A DNA stretch of 64,000 bases from Paludibacteraceae bacterium (GCA_017444615.1 JAFSWF010000071.1:34788-98787); one strand, 5' to 3'. Numbered from the stretch's first letter, positions 9,305-19,388 are shown. Numbers and translations: made by a program. The notes: generated from the sequence alone by a model not told the origin.

Positions 9305-9322
9305 CAAAAAAGCGCAGCGCTT
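9305..9322 (-). terminator. Possible terminator of the PUL-A operon
   Basis: Reading the minus strand, a short GC stem AAGCG-CTG-CGCTT is followed by a T run and lies about 50 bp after the fructokinase stop. The stem is only 5 bp with a 3-base loop, so it may be part of a larger structure or not function alone. Confidence 0.4.
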
Positions 9323-9372
9323 CACAGCGACACGCTTCCAATACTAATACCAATCTTTTTTGCTTTGTTGTA

Positions 9373-10275
9373 TTATTTATAGCGGTCCTCAAGGACAGGC
9401 ATTGCGCCTTTTTGAGTGCAGACGAAGGCTGAAACAGCTACGGCTTTTTCGTGCGCTTCTCGGATAGGTTTGCCGAGCAGGTATTGTGCCACGAAAGTAG
9501 CGGTGAAAGAGTCGCCTGCACCTACGGTGTCTGCTACAGTCACTTTTGGGGTTGCTACATAACTCTCTTCACTGTGGGTGAATACATACGAGCATTTATC
9601 ACCACAAGTGAGGATGAGCATCTGCAGGTCATATTTAGCGATCAGTTCGCGGCAGACAACACGTGTTTTTTCTTCGTCCGTAGCAATAAGTTTCTCCGGA
9701 TTAGACGGAACTCCTAAGAGTATCGTTGCTACTACGTCGAGTTCCTCATCGTTGATTTTGAGCACGTTTGCACGGCTGAGCGAATCGGCGATGATCTCTG
9801 CGGTGAACCAATGTTGACGGAGGTTGATATCAAAAACACGTAGAGCATCTGCAGGGGCTGCATCGAGAAACGCCTGAATAGTCTTACGGCTGGTTTCGGA
9901 GCGTTGAGCGAGCGAACCAAAGCAGATAGCTTGCGCGTTCTTAGCCACCGAAAGCATTTCATCAGTGAGGGGAATATTATCCCACGCCACACCCAAACAG
10001 ATGTCGTATTGCGGCACACCCTTGTCGTCAAGAGTGACCTGAACCGTGCCGGTAGGTTGTTCTACAACCGGCAGAATATGATTGAGTCCAACTGCATTGA
10101 ACTTCTCAACAATCTCTTTTCCCAACTCATCATCCCCGATAGCAGAGATGGCACATCCGTTGAGTCCGAACTGCGATACATGGTAGGCAAAATTAGCGGG
10201 TGCACCACCCAGTTTGCGCCCCTCCGGCAGGCAGTCAAACAACGCCTCACCGATTCCGATTACGTATTTACTCAT
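9373..10275 (-). CDS. Fructokinase-type PfkB sugar kinase
   Basis: 300 aa of the ribokinase/PfkB family. The N-terminus has GIGEALFDCLPEGRKLGGAPANFAYHV, with the substrate-binding GGAPANFA block. The C-terminal ATP/anion-hole motif is DTVGAGDSFTATFVAQ with the catalytic Asp. Such kinases phosphorylate fructose to fructose-6-phosphate in the cytoplasm. The start overlaps the stop of the upstream MFS transporter (ATGA), so import and phosphorylation are coupled. It ends the PUL-A operon and corresponds in position to BT1757 of the B. thetaiotaomicron fructan locus. Fructose specificity is inferred from context. Confidence 0.9.
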   Translation of the reverse strand: MSKYVIGIGEALFDCLPEGRKLGGAPANFAYHVSQFGLNGCAISAIGDDELGKEIVEKFNAVGLNHILPVVEQPTGTVQVTLDDKGVPQYDICLGVAWDNIPLTDEMLSVAKNAQAICFGSLAQRSETSRKTIQAFLDAAPADALRVFDINLRQHWFTAEIIADSLSRANVLKINDEELDVVATILLGVPSNPEKLIATDEEKTRVVCRELIAKYDLQMLILTCGDKCSYVFTHSEESYVATPKVTVADTVGAGDSFTATFVAQYLLGKPIREAHEKAVAVSAFVCTQKGAMPVLEDRYK

Positions 10276-11441
10276 GATTTCTTTATTTTAAAACAGTAGA
10301 ACAATAAGTATGCAGCGCCGATAGCCATAACGAGGACTGCACCTGCTGAACCCATCACATCTGACATCAGACCCATTGCCAGCGGGAAAATCGTTCCGCC
10401 GAATAGACCCATGATCATCAGACCCGAGATCTCATTCTGGTGGTCGGGATCATAGAGCAATGCTTGCGAGAAGCAAATGGAGAAGATATTCGAGTTACCA
10501 AATCCTACCAATGCGATGCCGATGTACAGTGCCCAAGCCGCCGTACCGAACCACAAGCAAATCATCGAAGCTACAATCATACATACAGAGATGACAGCGA
10601 ACGAGCGTGCCGAGAGGTAACGCAGAATAAAACTACCGCTGAAGCATCCGATTGTACGGAAGATAAAATAGAGCGAGGTCGCAAAAGCCGCTTCGTCAAG
10701 GCTGAGCGAGAGACGCTCCATGAGAATCTTCGGAGCGGTAGTGTTCGTTCCTACATCGATGCCTACGTGGCACATGATGCCCAGGAAGCACAAGAGAATA
10801 TAAGGTTTGCCAAGCAGCGCGAAAGCCTCTTTGAACGATGCCGCTTTATCAGCCGGAGCTTCGTCAATGTGCGTAAAACCGAGGGCGAGGATTGCCAATA
10901 TACCTATGAGCGCATAGATAGGGAACAGCACTTTCCAGCCTAATCCAAAGGACGGTAACACTTGCGTTGCACCCCACATAGCGATGTAAGGAGCCGAGAA
11001 AGAAGCGATCGCTTTGACAAATTGACCAAAAGTGAGGGTCGATGCCAGTTTATCGCCCGTTACGATGTTCGACACCAACGGGTTGAGAGATGTTTGCATC
11101 AATGCATTACCGATGCCCAGCAGCGAAAATGCGATAAGCATCAGTGCATAGCTCTCGCCAAAAAGCGGCAGAACAAGCGACAGCACGGTAACAATGATAG
11201 AAAGCAACACGGTTTTCTTACGGCCAATCTTATTCATCAACATTCCCGTCGGAACGGAGAACAAGAGGAACCAGAAGAAGACGAGCGAAGGCATGATATT
11301 CGCCTGCGCATGAGTGAGACCGAGATCTTTCTGCACGTAGTTGGAAGCGATGCCGACGAGGTCCACAAAGCCCATGGTGAAGAAAGCAAGGAGTACAGGA
11401 AGCAAGACCAGCTTGCTCATTTGCGATTTGTCAGTAGTCAT
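10272..11441 (-). CDS. MFS sugar transporter (FucP/fructose importer type)
   Basis: 389 aa with about 12 transmembrane segments. The loop between helices 2 and 3 has the MFS signature GMLMNKIGRKKTVL. The FucP-like features are the opening VLLAFFTMGFVDLVGIA and the block SFSAPYIAMWGA. It probably carries fructose across the inner membrane for the overlapping fructokinase. It occupies the BT1758-like position in the locus. Substrate is inferred from neighbours; glucose or galactose cannot be excluded from sequence alone. Confidence 0.87.
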   Translation of the reverse strand: MTTDKSQMSKLVLLPVLLAFFTMGFVDLVGIASNYVQKDLGLTHAQANIMPSLVFFWFLLFSVPTGMLMNKIGRKKTVLLSIIVTVLSLVLPLFGESYALMLIAFSLLGIGNALMQTSLNPLVSNIVTGDKLASTLTFGQFVKAIASFSAPYIAMWGATQVLPSFGLGWKVLFPIYALIGILAILALGFTHIDEAPADKAASFKEAFALLGKPYILLCFLGIMCHVGIDVGTNTTAPKILMERLSLSLDEAAFATSLYFIFRTIGCFSGSFILRYLSARSFAVISVCMIVASMICLWFGTAAWALYIGIALVGFGNSNIFSICFSQALLYDPDHQNEISGLMIMGLFGGTIFPLAMGLMSDVMGSAGAVLVMAIGAAYLLFYCFKIKKS

Positions 11442-11461
11442 TGGTATATAATTTTTAATTC

Positions 11462-12880
11462 TTAATTCTTAATTTCGTAGATAGTGGCTTCTCCGCCCTG
11501 CACTTCAAGGTGATTATAGGGCTCAGAAGGGAAGACGAGGTTGGTCATCGCCCATGCACCATCGCCGTCAAAAGCTTCAATAGAGCAGTGGTCGATGAAG
11601 AGGTGTATGGTGTATGATGAACGTTGTACAAAGAGGGGAGTGGTGGTGACGGCGGCAAACTCATGCGAGAAAGAGCAGTCGCCCGAGGCGGTGCGGTCCA
11701 TAGAGAAGGTATGACTGTGCACATCAAGCGTCATCGTCACTTTCTCGCCTTTATTATTCGAAAGAGTGATGACTGCATCTTGTTCGCCGGTAAGGTGTAG
11801 CTCAATGATGCACGCATCGGTCGGACGTTTGATACTTTTGCCTTTGATAGCCCATGATTCCGGAGAGGGCACTACGCGTACACGTGCCTCGCCCGCGTCA
11901 TCTATATATAACGAGAGATCGCGTGCGATGGTGTTCTGCGAACGGAAAGCGACGGTTGGAACAATGGTGGCGTATTGCCAGTTACTCATCCATCCGATGG
12001 CCACAATGCGGTTATCGGGCGCATTATGCCATGTAACGGTCGCATAGTGGTCCTTGCCGTAGTCAAGCCACTTAATCTCTTCCGGCGCATCCTCGCACGT
12101 AAAGGTCTTACCATCCCAGTTACCGACAAAGTATTGGGTAGCCGAACCGCCGAACGGTCCACCCGGGTTGATATTGAGTAACAACACCCACTTATCTCCT
12201 TCCTCCTTCATCCTTTCATCTTTCAATTGAACAAGGTCCGGGCACTCCCACACACCACCGTGCTCACCATATTCAGCTCCGAAGCGGCTGAGCAACGTCC
12301 ATTCTTTGAGATTAGGCGAACCATAGAAACGCACTTCCTGCTGGCATGCCAGCACCATCGTCCATTGGTTAGACTGCTCATCCCAGAACACTTTGGGGTC
12401 GCGGAAATCAGGAATGTCACCCATAAGAACCGGATTGCCTTCATAAGCAGTAAACGTACGCCCGCCATCAAGGCTATAAGAGATCGATTGGTTTTGTGTC
12501 TCACCGGCAGAGGTGTAGATGGCAATGATAGCGTTTTCTCCGAAACCTGCTGTGTTAGCACGGTCAATGACGGCAGAACCGGAGAAGATAGTGCCGTTGG
12601 CATCGGGGTAGATAGCTATCGGCAGATACTCCCAATGAATAAGATCCTTGCTCACTGAGTGCGCCCAGTGCATAGGACCCCAAACGGGAGCCTCAGGGTT
12701 ATGCTGGTAATAAAGATGCCAGAGACCGGTGGTCTCGTCAAAGAACATACCATTGGGATCATTCATCCAATTAGCCTCAGGCGTATGGTGATAAACAGAA
12801 CGGTAAGGCTCAGACGGCTTGGTGCATGCCGAGAGAAGCACAAAGAGACAAAGTACAATGTACAAAGGAATGCGTTTCAT
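11462..12880 (-). CDS. GH32 fructan hydrolase, lipoprotein
   Basis: 472 aa. A signal peptide ends in the lipobox LLSACT (Cys19), so it is probably anchored in a membrane facing the periplasm or surface. GH32 catalytic residues are all present: nucleophile Asp41 in WMNDPNG, transition-state Asp161 in FRDP, and acid/base Glu212 in WECPD. A C-terminal beta-sandwich ends with the SSYTIHLFIDHCSIEAF block. The classical motifs suggest an exo-acting fructosidase releasing fructose, like BT1759. A loop around LKDERMKEEGDKW (coded at about 12191-12229) is made of 7-bp-period DNA. The gene begins 76 bp after the DUF4960 gene upstream, beyond a hairpin. Confidence 0.95.
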   Translation of the reverse strand: MKRIPLYIVLCLFVLLSACTKPSEPYRSVYHHTPEANWMNDPNGMFFDETTGLWHLYYQHNPEAPVWGPMHWAHSVSKDLIHWEYLPIAIYPDANGTIFSGSAVIDRANTAGFGENAIIAIYTSAGETQNQSISYSLDGGRTFTAYEGNPVLMGDIPDFRDPKVFWDEQSNQWTMVLACQQEVRFYGSPNLKEWTLLSRFGAEYGEHGGVWECPDLVQLKDERMKEEGDKWVLLLNINPGGPFGGSATQYFVGNWDGKTFTCEDAPEEIKWLDYGKDHYATVTWHNAPDNRIVAIGWMSNWQYATIVPTVAFRSQNTIARDLSLYIDDAGEARVRVVPSPESWAIKGKSIKRPTDACIIELHLTGEQDAVITLSNNKGEKVTMTLDVHSHTFSMDRTASGDCSFSHEFAAVTTTPLFVQRSSYTIHLFIDHCSIEAFDGDGAWAMTNLVFPSEPYNHLEVQGGEATIYEIKN

Positions 12881-12916
12881 GAGTGTTGTGTTTTGTGTTA
12901 TGTTATGAACAAGTCA

Positions 12917-12943
12917 GCATAGGCGGTAGTCGGCCGCCTATGC
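12917..12943. other. Intercistronic hairpin in the PUL-A operon
   Basis: A perfect 10-bp inverted repeat, GCATAGGCGG and CCGCCTATGC, separated by 7 bases, lies 13 bp after the stop of the 817-aa gene. No T run follows on the transcribed strand, so it is more likely an mRNA-stabilising or attenuating hairpin between surface-protein and enzyme/transport cistrons than a full terminator. Confidence 0.6.
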
Positions 12944-12956
12944 CGTTTAAAAGGTA

Positions 12957-15410
12957 TTATAATTGTGCCCCAAGCACGTTGTATGTTTTGTTGTCACGAA
13001 TGATAACTACTTGACCGTTACGCAGCGCCTTAGTTGCTTTCACCGCATTAACATTGGTATTTTCAACGCCGGTAGGGGTAGATTTCGAAACCGTAATCGT
13101 TTTGGTTACTTGGGTAGTAGCGGTTACGTTCTTCGGAATCTTATAACCATCGGCACTACGAGTAGCGGTGATAGTTGCTTCACCTTCTGCCTTAAGAACG
13201 AGTTTCTTGTAGTTAGCGTCATTCTCATGCTCCGGATCTGCTACGATCTCTACGATATCTGGATTGCTGCTGATCCATTCGAGCGCAGACGATTTATCCT
13301 CTATTTGCACGATTTGCTCATTATTCACATATCCATCTGTCGGTTCAGCGACCCATGCAAATCCGGGTACCTCATCAATATTGAGGTAATAGAGGATGTC
13401 GCGGGTGAGAATCTTAATGGCATCCGTCGGACTTGCCCAATGGTAAGAGGCTAGACCCATTGCAATGATAGTGCCTCGGCCAGTTGCTGTAGGATAGAAC
13501 TCGGCCATACCTACGTTCTCTATGATACTATTGACACCGTCTGTATCGTCATGTCCCCATGCTCCAAGTACACGGCAGTTATGATCGGCCTCGTATTGGG
13601 TAAGACGTTGCGCATCGTTTTTTCCATAATCTGCGAAATTAAACCAAACGCAGTTATTATCAGTATGTTGTCCCCATGCCATGATTTCGGTATTTGTGCC
13701 CATGTTCGCATAGACAGCATGGGTACTATGGTCAATTGCGCCGCCATTTTCGAAGTTCCAGCTATTACCCACACGCCATGGACCACGCTCTGCATAACCA
13801 CCATTTTGGTATTGCGGATAGTCATTGCGACCGAGGTCACCTACGAGACGGGTTGCTTGTTTGGAAACGAACACATTACCACCGGCATTGACAAAGGCTG
13901 CAAGGTTGTCTCGGAAGGTGTCACCTCCAAGGTCATTGTAATAATCAGCACTTTCTTTGCCTACATGGTCATTATGGATCCAAAGCACTTTAACAGCCGA
14001 GTTGAGAGAAGCTAAATCAGAAGGACGAATGAAGCAACCATGCTGACCACCTACTTCCCCAACAATGAATTGCTCACGGAACCAGTTGGCTGCCTCAAAG
14101 TCAGGACGAAGACCTTCCTCGTTATCATAGTTGGACATTGTATGCAACGAATATGGCAGTACATACGCGAATTTGACAGCTTGGTCACCACCGGTTACAG
14201 GAATCTCAGCCGAGTTAATCGTAACTACATCGCTTTTCGGAGTTGTCCAACCGTCACCACTGACCGAAGCTTTGAAGGTGGCAGTACCGAAATAGTTGTA
14301 GTAAATATTTCCATCCCCACTGCCAATATTGGCGATGGTAGCATCATCTGCCGAGTAGGTAATGGTATAATGTGAGTCATTCGTTGTAGCAGTCATGTAA
14401 TGCTCTGAGCCAATCACACCGGATTCAGGAACGGTCTCGTTATTCCATGCGAGTGTGGGTTTCGGGGTGTTCAAGTATTCCAAAAGGCTCTTAGTAAATG
14501 CCTCGGTGTCTTCAAATCCCCATCCGGCATTATTGTTAATCCAAGAATAGGCCGCAAGACCCATGGTAATCACCGTTCCTTTGCGAGTATCAGTCGGATA
14601 GAACTCGATAAGACCTCCGTAATGGCAGCCTGTACCATTTGCCCAACCGGCAAGAACCTTACAGTTATTGCGAGTTTGGAAAGCAATTAAATGGTCGCGA
14701 TCATTTACATTAGTTTTAAGTTCTTCTCCTTCATAATAGTACATTCCCATATTGTAAAGAGAAATACCACAGTTGTTGTCGGTGATTTGTTTGCCGTTAG
14801 ACCAAATCAATTCAGCATATCGGTATCCGTCTCTGTCTATAATATGGGGAATCGTAGAGAACATACGATGTCCTTCGTTGGAACCATCTGCATCAAAGAA
14901 CTTAATGCTCATGCCCCATGTGTCTGCAGCACGATAGCCCCCATTACCGAAATCAGGTTCTATCACATCACCTGTCCCCGCTTCACTACTTTGGCCATTT
15001 GTAGCACCCACGAGACTCATCTCCAGACGAGTAGCTTGTTTTGCCAAAAAGACATTACCTCCGGCATTAACGAACGCTTGTAATTCATCAATATAGTCTG
15101 CAAATAATGCATCAAAACTATCATCTCCTGTTTTAGTGAAATTAATGCGGTCTACATATATCCAAATGGCATTGATGTCTGTAGGAATATTGCTCAGGTC
15201 ATTGAAACAGATAAACTGACCGTTACCGGCCTCTACGTAATTGGTATTAAACCAATCATACGCACGGCGCTCAGGACTTTGCTCTGCGCCGTCCACTTCT
15301 TCATACCGCAATGCATCCCTATTCGTATTGTCCGCTGGAACGAGGAATGCCACTTTGGCATTGACCATAGTTGCTAAGCATAAAGCAACTAAAAAGAATA
15401 ATTTTCTCAT
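12957..15410 (-). CDS. Secreted protein with two DUF4960 domains and Ig-like domains
   Basis: 817 aa. A cleavable signal peptide (MRKLFFLVALCLATMVNA) without a lipobox is followed by a DUF4960-type domain (about 20-310), an Ig/BIG2-like segment (about 315-400), a second DUF4960 domain (about 405-690), a second Ig-like segment (about 693-780) and a short tail ending VVIIRDNKTYNVLGAQL. Each DUF4960 copy contains the hallmark FVNAGGNVFxxKQATRL. DUF4960 is the domain I associate with the levan-binding surface protein BT1761; binding is therefore inferred. It is a close paralogue of the next gene upstream (784 aa), especially over the first 120 residues. The tail resembles a T9SS sorting or anchoring signal. 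Confidence 0.8.
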   Translation of the reverse strand: MRKLFFLVALCLATMVNAKVAFLVPADNTNRDALRYEEVDGAEQSPERRAYDWFNTNYVEAGNGQFICFNDLSNIPTDINAIWIYVDRINFTKTGDDSFDALFADYIDELQAFVNAGGNVFLAKQATRLEMSLVGATNGQSSEAGTGDVIEPDFGNGGYRAADTWGMSIKFFDADGSNEGHRMFSTIPHIIDRDGYRYAELIWSNGKQITDNNCGISLYNMGMYYYEGEELKTNVNDRDHLIAFQTRNNCKVLAGWANGTGCHYGGLIEFYPTDTRKGTVITMGLAAYSWINNNAGWGFEDTEAFTKSLLEYLNTPKPTLAWNNETVPESGVIGSEHYMTATTNDSHYTITYSADDATIANIGSGDGNIYYNYFGTATFKASVSGDGWTTPKSDVVTINSAEIPVTGGDQAVKFAYVLPYSLHTMSNYDNEEGLRPDFEAANWFREQFIVGEVGGQHGCFIRPSDLASLNSAVKVLWIHNDHVGKESADYYNDLGGDTFRDNLAAFVNAGGNVFVSKQATRLVGDLGRNDYPQYQNGGYAERGPWRVGNSWNFENGGAIDHSTHAVYANMGTNTEIMAWGQHTDNNCVWFNFADYGKNDAQRLTQYEADHNCRVLGAWGHDDTDGVNSIIENVGMAEFYPTATGRGTIIAMGLASYHWASPTDAIKILTRDILYYLNIDEVPGFAWVAEPTDGYVNNEQIVQIEDKSSALEWISSNPDIVEIVADPEHENDANYKKLVLKAEGEATITATRSADGYKIPKNVTATTQVTKTITVSKSTPTGVENTNVNAVKATKALRNGQVVIIRDNKTYNVLGAQL

Positions 15411-15439
15411 AATACTAAAATTTTAATTGGGTTAATTAT

Positions 15440-17794
15440 TTATTGAATCCATACTTTTTGTCCATTGAGGATATAAATACCGCGAGAGGGGTTCGAAACT
15501 TTGCGACCGAGCAGGTCATAAATACCGTTAGACAGAGTCTCTGCATCAACGTCTTCTATGCCCGAGGGTTGCGCTTTGATGATCTCTATCTTAGTATATT
15601 CCACCTCTTGTGGTAGCTCTACAAATTCGGGGATTTGTGCTGCATCGACATATGCCATTCCGCTTTGGATGGCCTTTGGCGCATCGCTCTTTACCGCTTG
15701 CACCGCATTATCTTCGATAATATACATACCTTCATCTACCTGCTTGGTGTCCGATGCATAGAGGTTAATATAGCCGATCAAACCATTCTCTGCCTTCGCT
15801 TCTTCGCGCACTCCGCTGAAGGTCATTTTGAAGACACCGGTGGTGGTATAATAGATATAAGGCACTCCGGCCTCCATCGCCTCTTTGCGAACGAGGATAA
15901 CCGAATCACCGGTTTGATCGAAACTATAGATAGAATAGACTTCAGCACCCTCAATCTTGTCTGCCGCTACCGCATAATCCATACAGATGGTGCTGAAGAT
16001 CTGCGGTGCGCTATAACGGGTATACACCTTTTCCTCTATCGGCTCATTCTGCAGATAAGCGAGGGCATTAGTAGTAAGGGTGGTGACGTTATTGCGCTCA
16101 ATACCATTATTGCTCGTGCCCCATTGATAAGCTGCGGCACCGATAGTCAGTATGCGACCGGGCCATTCTTCGGTGGCATTGAACTCCACAATATTGCTCA
16201 AGCAGTAATCGCCTATATTGCCTTGGATAGCCAGCACCGTAGCATTCCAGTCGGTCTCAAAATCGCGTACGCGTTGGATAAGACAGTTATCATAATGCGT
16301 GTCATCGTCCGATGCGCGGAAGAAATCTTGCCACGAGCAGTAATCGTATGTTTTTTTGCACTCAGCGCCAACCAAGAACATATTCTTCGCTTCCCAATAG
16401 CCAAGCATATTGTTATACAGTTGATGACCACTCATGTTAAGTTGCTCATCCACGCATTCGCTCAAACCCATTACGGTGAGCATGCTGCGCTCATTGCCAC
16501 GGTCCTCCGTAGTATATTCCAGTGCTGAGTTGAACGCCGGTGCATAACCAATACGCCCCATGGTGTATGTCAGATAAACGGCTTGCTTGGTCAGCAGCAC
16601 ATTACCGCCTGCTTGAATATATTTGCTAAGTGCCTCACGGTACGGACTGAAGAGACCATCTTCAGGGCTTATACCTACGCGCTCAATGTTCACCCATAAG
16701 GTGCGCACACCGGCTGCATAGGCGTACGGCAGGTCTTGGATGGTGATAAAGCAACCTTTGCCGCTCTGCACATAGGTTTCGTTGAACCAAACAGCGGCGT
16801 TATGTTCCGGTTGTTCGCCATCATACCATCCTTTTAGCGACTCAATGGAAGAGGGAAGCAGGTACGCGACTTCTTTTAACGCATAGGCGGGGTGCATATG
16901 CTCCAAGTACTTAAGGGCACTGCGAGTAATGACCTGCGTGTTATCCCATCCGTTACCGGCATTACTGTAACTCCATGAGTACGCAGCCAGACCAAACATC
17001 AATACCGCTCCTTTGCGTGTGCTATTAGGGTTGAACTCAATGATGCCGCCGTATTCGCATCCGGTATTACCATTGGCCCACGAACCCAACACACGGCAGT
17101 TATTACGGCCTTGGAAATTCGCTAAAGCAGTATAATCATCTTTATCTGCCATACCAAAGGCGCCGATGCCCATACCGCAGTTATTGTTCGTCAACCGTTT
17201 GCCATCAGTCCAAATGAGCTCCGCTTCGTTCTCATTCTTATGCGGCGCATCTTTGAAAATGGGGTGGCTAATATTAGACCCCCAACCCGGAAGGTCAAAG
17301 AAATAGTAATCCACAGCCCAAGTAGCGGGATCGATATAGCCGCCGCAGTTATAATCCGGTGTGATGACCTCGTCATTGTCCATTGTGGCACCTACGAGGT
17401 CTTTCTCCAAACGGGTGGCTTGTTTGGCGAGCAGTACATTACCGCCGGCATTAACAAACGATTGCAATTGCGCTACGCGCTCCTCCGTAAAGAGAGCATC
17501 AAAATCTTCTGCTGTGAACCCTACGCGGTCCACATAGACCCAAAGGGTGTGCACATCGGAGGGAATGTTGCTCAGGTCATTGAAGCAGAGGAACTGCCCT
17601 TCGCTAGAGGCAACAAAATTCTCATTGAACCAGTACCAAGCACGACGTTCGGGACTCTGCTCGAAGCCGTCATTCTCTTCGTACTGCAAGGCTTCCACAC
17701 CGGTGTTATCCGCCGGAACAAGGAAGGCTACCTTGGCTTGGCTCATTGGAATGAGACCAAGGATAAGGGTGAAAAGAAGGAAAAGTTTTTTCAT
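15440..17794 (-). CDS. Secreted protein with two DUF4960 domains and sorting-like C-terminus
   Basis: 784 aa. Signal peptide MKKLFLLFTLILGLIPMSQA without a lipobox. Two DUF4960-type domains (about 20-300 and 308-595) carry FVNAGGNVLLAKQATRL and YIQAGGNVLLTKQAVYL. A beta-rich region (about 600-735) follows, then a terminal segment GIYDLLGRKVSNPSRGIYIL, which looks like a type-A sorting tail. Inferred role: surface-exposed fructan capture, like the single-domain relatives in this locus. No glycosidase motif is visible. It lies 27 bp from the GH32 gene upstream and 29 bp from its paralogue downstream, so it is co-transcribed. Confidence 0.8.
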   Translation of the reverse strand: MKKLFLLFTLILGLIPMSQAKVAFLVPADNTGVEALQYEENDGFEQSPERRAWYWFNENFVASSEGQFLCFNDLSNIPSDVHTLWVYVDRVGFTAEDFDALFTEERVAQLQSFVNAGGNVLLAKQATRLEKDLVGATMDNDEVITPDYNCGGYIDPATWAVDYYFFDLPGWGSNISHPIFKDAPHKNENEAELIWTDGKRLTNNNCGMGIGAFGMADKDDYTALANFQGRNNCRVLGSWANGNTGCEYGGIIEFNPNSTRKGAVLMFGLAAYSWSYSNAGNGWDNTQVITRSALKYLEHMHPAYALKEVAYLLPSSIESLKGWYDGEQPEHNAAVWFNETYVQSGKGCFITIQDLPYAYAAGVRTLWVNIERVGISPEDGLFSPYREALSKYIQAGGNVLLTKQAVYLTYTMGRIGYAPAFNSALEYTTEDRGNERSMLTVMGLSECVDEQLNMSGHQLYNNMLGYWEAKNMFLVGAECKKTYDYCSWQDFFRASDDDTHYDNCLIQRVRDFETDWNATVLAIQGNIGDYCLSNIVEFNATEEWPGRILTIGAAAYQWGTSNNGIERNNVTTLTTNALAYLQNEPIEEKVYTRYSAPQIFSTICMDYAVAADKIEGAEVYSIYSFDQTGDSVILVRKEAMEAGVPYIYYTTTGVFKMTFSGVREEAKAENGLIGYINLYASDTKQVDEGMYIIEDNAVQAVKSDAPKAIQSGMAYVDAAQIPEFVELPQEVEYTKIEIIKAQPSGIEDVDAETLSNGIYDLLGRKVSNPSRGIYILNGQKVWIQ

Positions 17795-17821
17795 AATGTG
17801 TGCTTTATTAGGTGTGATGTT

Positions 17822-19375
17822 TTATTTCCAGATTGTTTCAAGAGGCTGTACTTGCGCGTTGGTGCAATCGCCTTCGATGGTAATGGTGCGGTAAATACTC
17901 TTAGGGTACACCGTGTTGGTAAAGCAGCATGCACCATCATTAGCAAAGACCTCTACGCTGCTCTTATCCACCACAATGTCAATATCCATTCGATCGCTAT
18001 TACCTTCAATTGGACCGCTCATAGAGGGCACGGCAAAGAGGGCACTGAACTGATACTCTCCGGTTTTGCCGGAGCGATTGCAATAGAGGCGGCGTTGGTC
18101 CGCATCGTAGGAGATGCTATATTGCTCTCCGGCTTCGTTAGAGAGGGTGATTGTAGCATCTGTCTTGGTGGAGAGAGAGGCTTTCATCTCCCATGCATCC
18201 ACATAATCGCCGGGGATAGTATAGGGCGTTTCAGTAAAGGTCTGCCAACCCATTGACAGTTTATTGATTTCGCGTACGGGTTGGGAGCAGAGCACATAAT
18301 GGTTGCCCTTTTGTTTGAGCGATAACTCGCGCGGAATAGTATAAGCGCTCTTCCATTGCGTAGGCGGACATTGCGGAGCATAATCCCAGTTATTCATCCA
18401 TGCCAGTTGCACTTTGCGTCCACCGGGGGCATTCGCCCATGTGACACCGGCGTAGTTATCAGCCCCGTAATCCAACCACAACGGGTAATCATCGGCATCG
18501 GGGGTAAAGGTTACGCCATCGAAGTTGCCCACGAAATACATGGTGGACGAACCGGTAATATAACCATTTGGGTTAATGCTGACAATCATTACCCATTTAT
18601 TCACATCATCAAAATAGAGCAGGTCACAGCACTCCCATTGCGCCAGATTGCACCGATGAATATCCACGCGGAAGATGCCGTCATACTCCCAGTTCATGAG
18701 GTTATAACTATGCCAAATCTCAATACCAAGGTCCCAACCTCTGGCAACAGTCATGGTCCAGCGGGTGCGAATAGGGTCCCATGTAATCTTAGGGTCACGG
18801 AAATTATTGAGTTCGTAACTGGGCACGATAGGATTACCGTCAAATTTCCAAAAAGACTCGCCATTATCGGTACTGATAGCCAAACAAATCAATTGTTTGG
18901 CACCGGCAGCGGTGTAGTATGCCAAGATAGCACCATGACCAAAACCGGCTACATTATCATGGTCCACCACGCTACAACCGGAGAAGATAGCGCCGCGCTC
19001 ATCGGGATAAAGAACGGTGTTATGTTCCTCCCAATGCATGAGATCACGTGAGATGGCGTGTCCCCAACTCATTCCGCCGAAATCACATTCAATACCATGG
19101 GGATTATACTGGTAATACATATGCCATACGCCGTCCTTATAGACCAAACCATTAGGGTCATTGCTCCAGTTGCACCAAGTGGTATAATGAATCTGCGGAC
19201 GGTATTGCTCCTGCCGCGTACTGGGTGATTTCTCGGGCTCAGGAACAACGGTAGTGTCCTCCGGTGGTACCACAGGCGGTTCTACCGGCGTTTCGGGTGT
19301 CTGCGTACATGCAAAGAAAAGGAACACAGGGACAATGTACAATGTACAAAGGAATATATGATGGAGATTTTTCAT
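17822..19375 (-). CDS. GH32 fructan hydrolase, lipoprotein
   Basis: I start at the ATG at 19375 (MKNLHHIFLCTLYIVPVFLF, lipobox FFACT); an in-frame ATG at 19396 overlaps the previous stop and is less lipoprotein-like. About 517 aa. GH32 motifs are intact: CNWSNDPNG with nucleophile Asp, NFRDPK, and acid/base Glu in QWECCD. The C-terminal beta-sandwich ends with VDKSSVEVFANDGACCF. A proline/glutamate-rich spacer (PVEPPVVPPEDTTVVPEPE) separates the lipid anchor from the enzyme, as expected for surface display. Whether it acts on levan or inulin, endo or exo, cannot be read from sequence. The signal peptide is partly encoded by TTGTACATTGTACA-type repeat DNA. Confidence 0.93.
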   Translation of the reverse strand: MKNLHHIFLCTLYIVPVFLFFACTQTPETPVEPPVVPPEDTTVVPEPEKSPSTRQEQYRPQIHYTTWCNWSNDPNGLVYKDGVWHMYYQYNPHGIECDFGGMSWGHAISRDLMHWEEHNTVLYPDERGAIFSGCSVVDHDNVAGFGHGAILAYYTAAGAKQLICLAISTDNGESFWKFDGNPIVPSYELNNFRDPKITWDPIRTRWTMTVARGWDLGIEIWHSYNLMNWEYDGIFRVDIHRCNLAQWECCDLLYFDDVNKWVMIVSINPNGYITGSSTMYFVGNFDGVTFTPDADDYPLWLDYGADNYAGVTWANAPGGRKVQLAWMNNWDYAPQCPPTQWKSAYTIPRELSLKQKGNHYVLCSQPVREINKLSMGWQTFTETPYTIPGDYVDAWEMKASLSTKTDATITLSNEAGEQYSISYDADQRRLYCNRSGKTGEYQFSALFAVPSMSGPIEGNSDRMDIDIVVDKSSVEVFANDGACCFTNTVYPKSIYRTITIEGDCTNAQVQPLETIWK

Positions 19376-19388
19376 AGCTGACTTGTAA

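Noticed and set aside
15635-16528. A 297-codon plus-strand frame inside the 784-aa DUF4960 gene
   Set aside because: Shadow of the real minus-strand gene; composition and lack of motifs argue against coding.
17240-18256. A 338-codon open frame on the plus strand across the 784-aa and GH32 genes
   Set aside because: It spans two genuine minus-strand genes with complete domains; no signal, promoter or family supports it.
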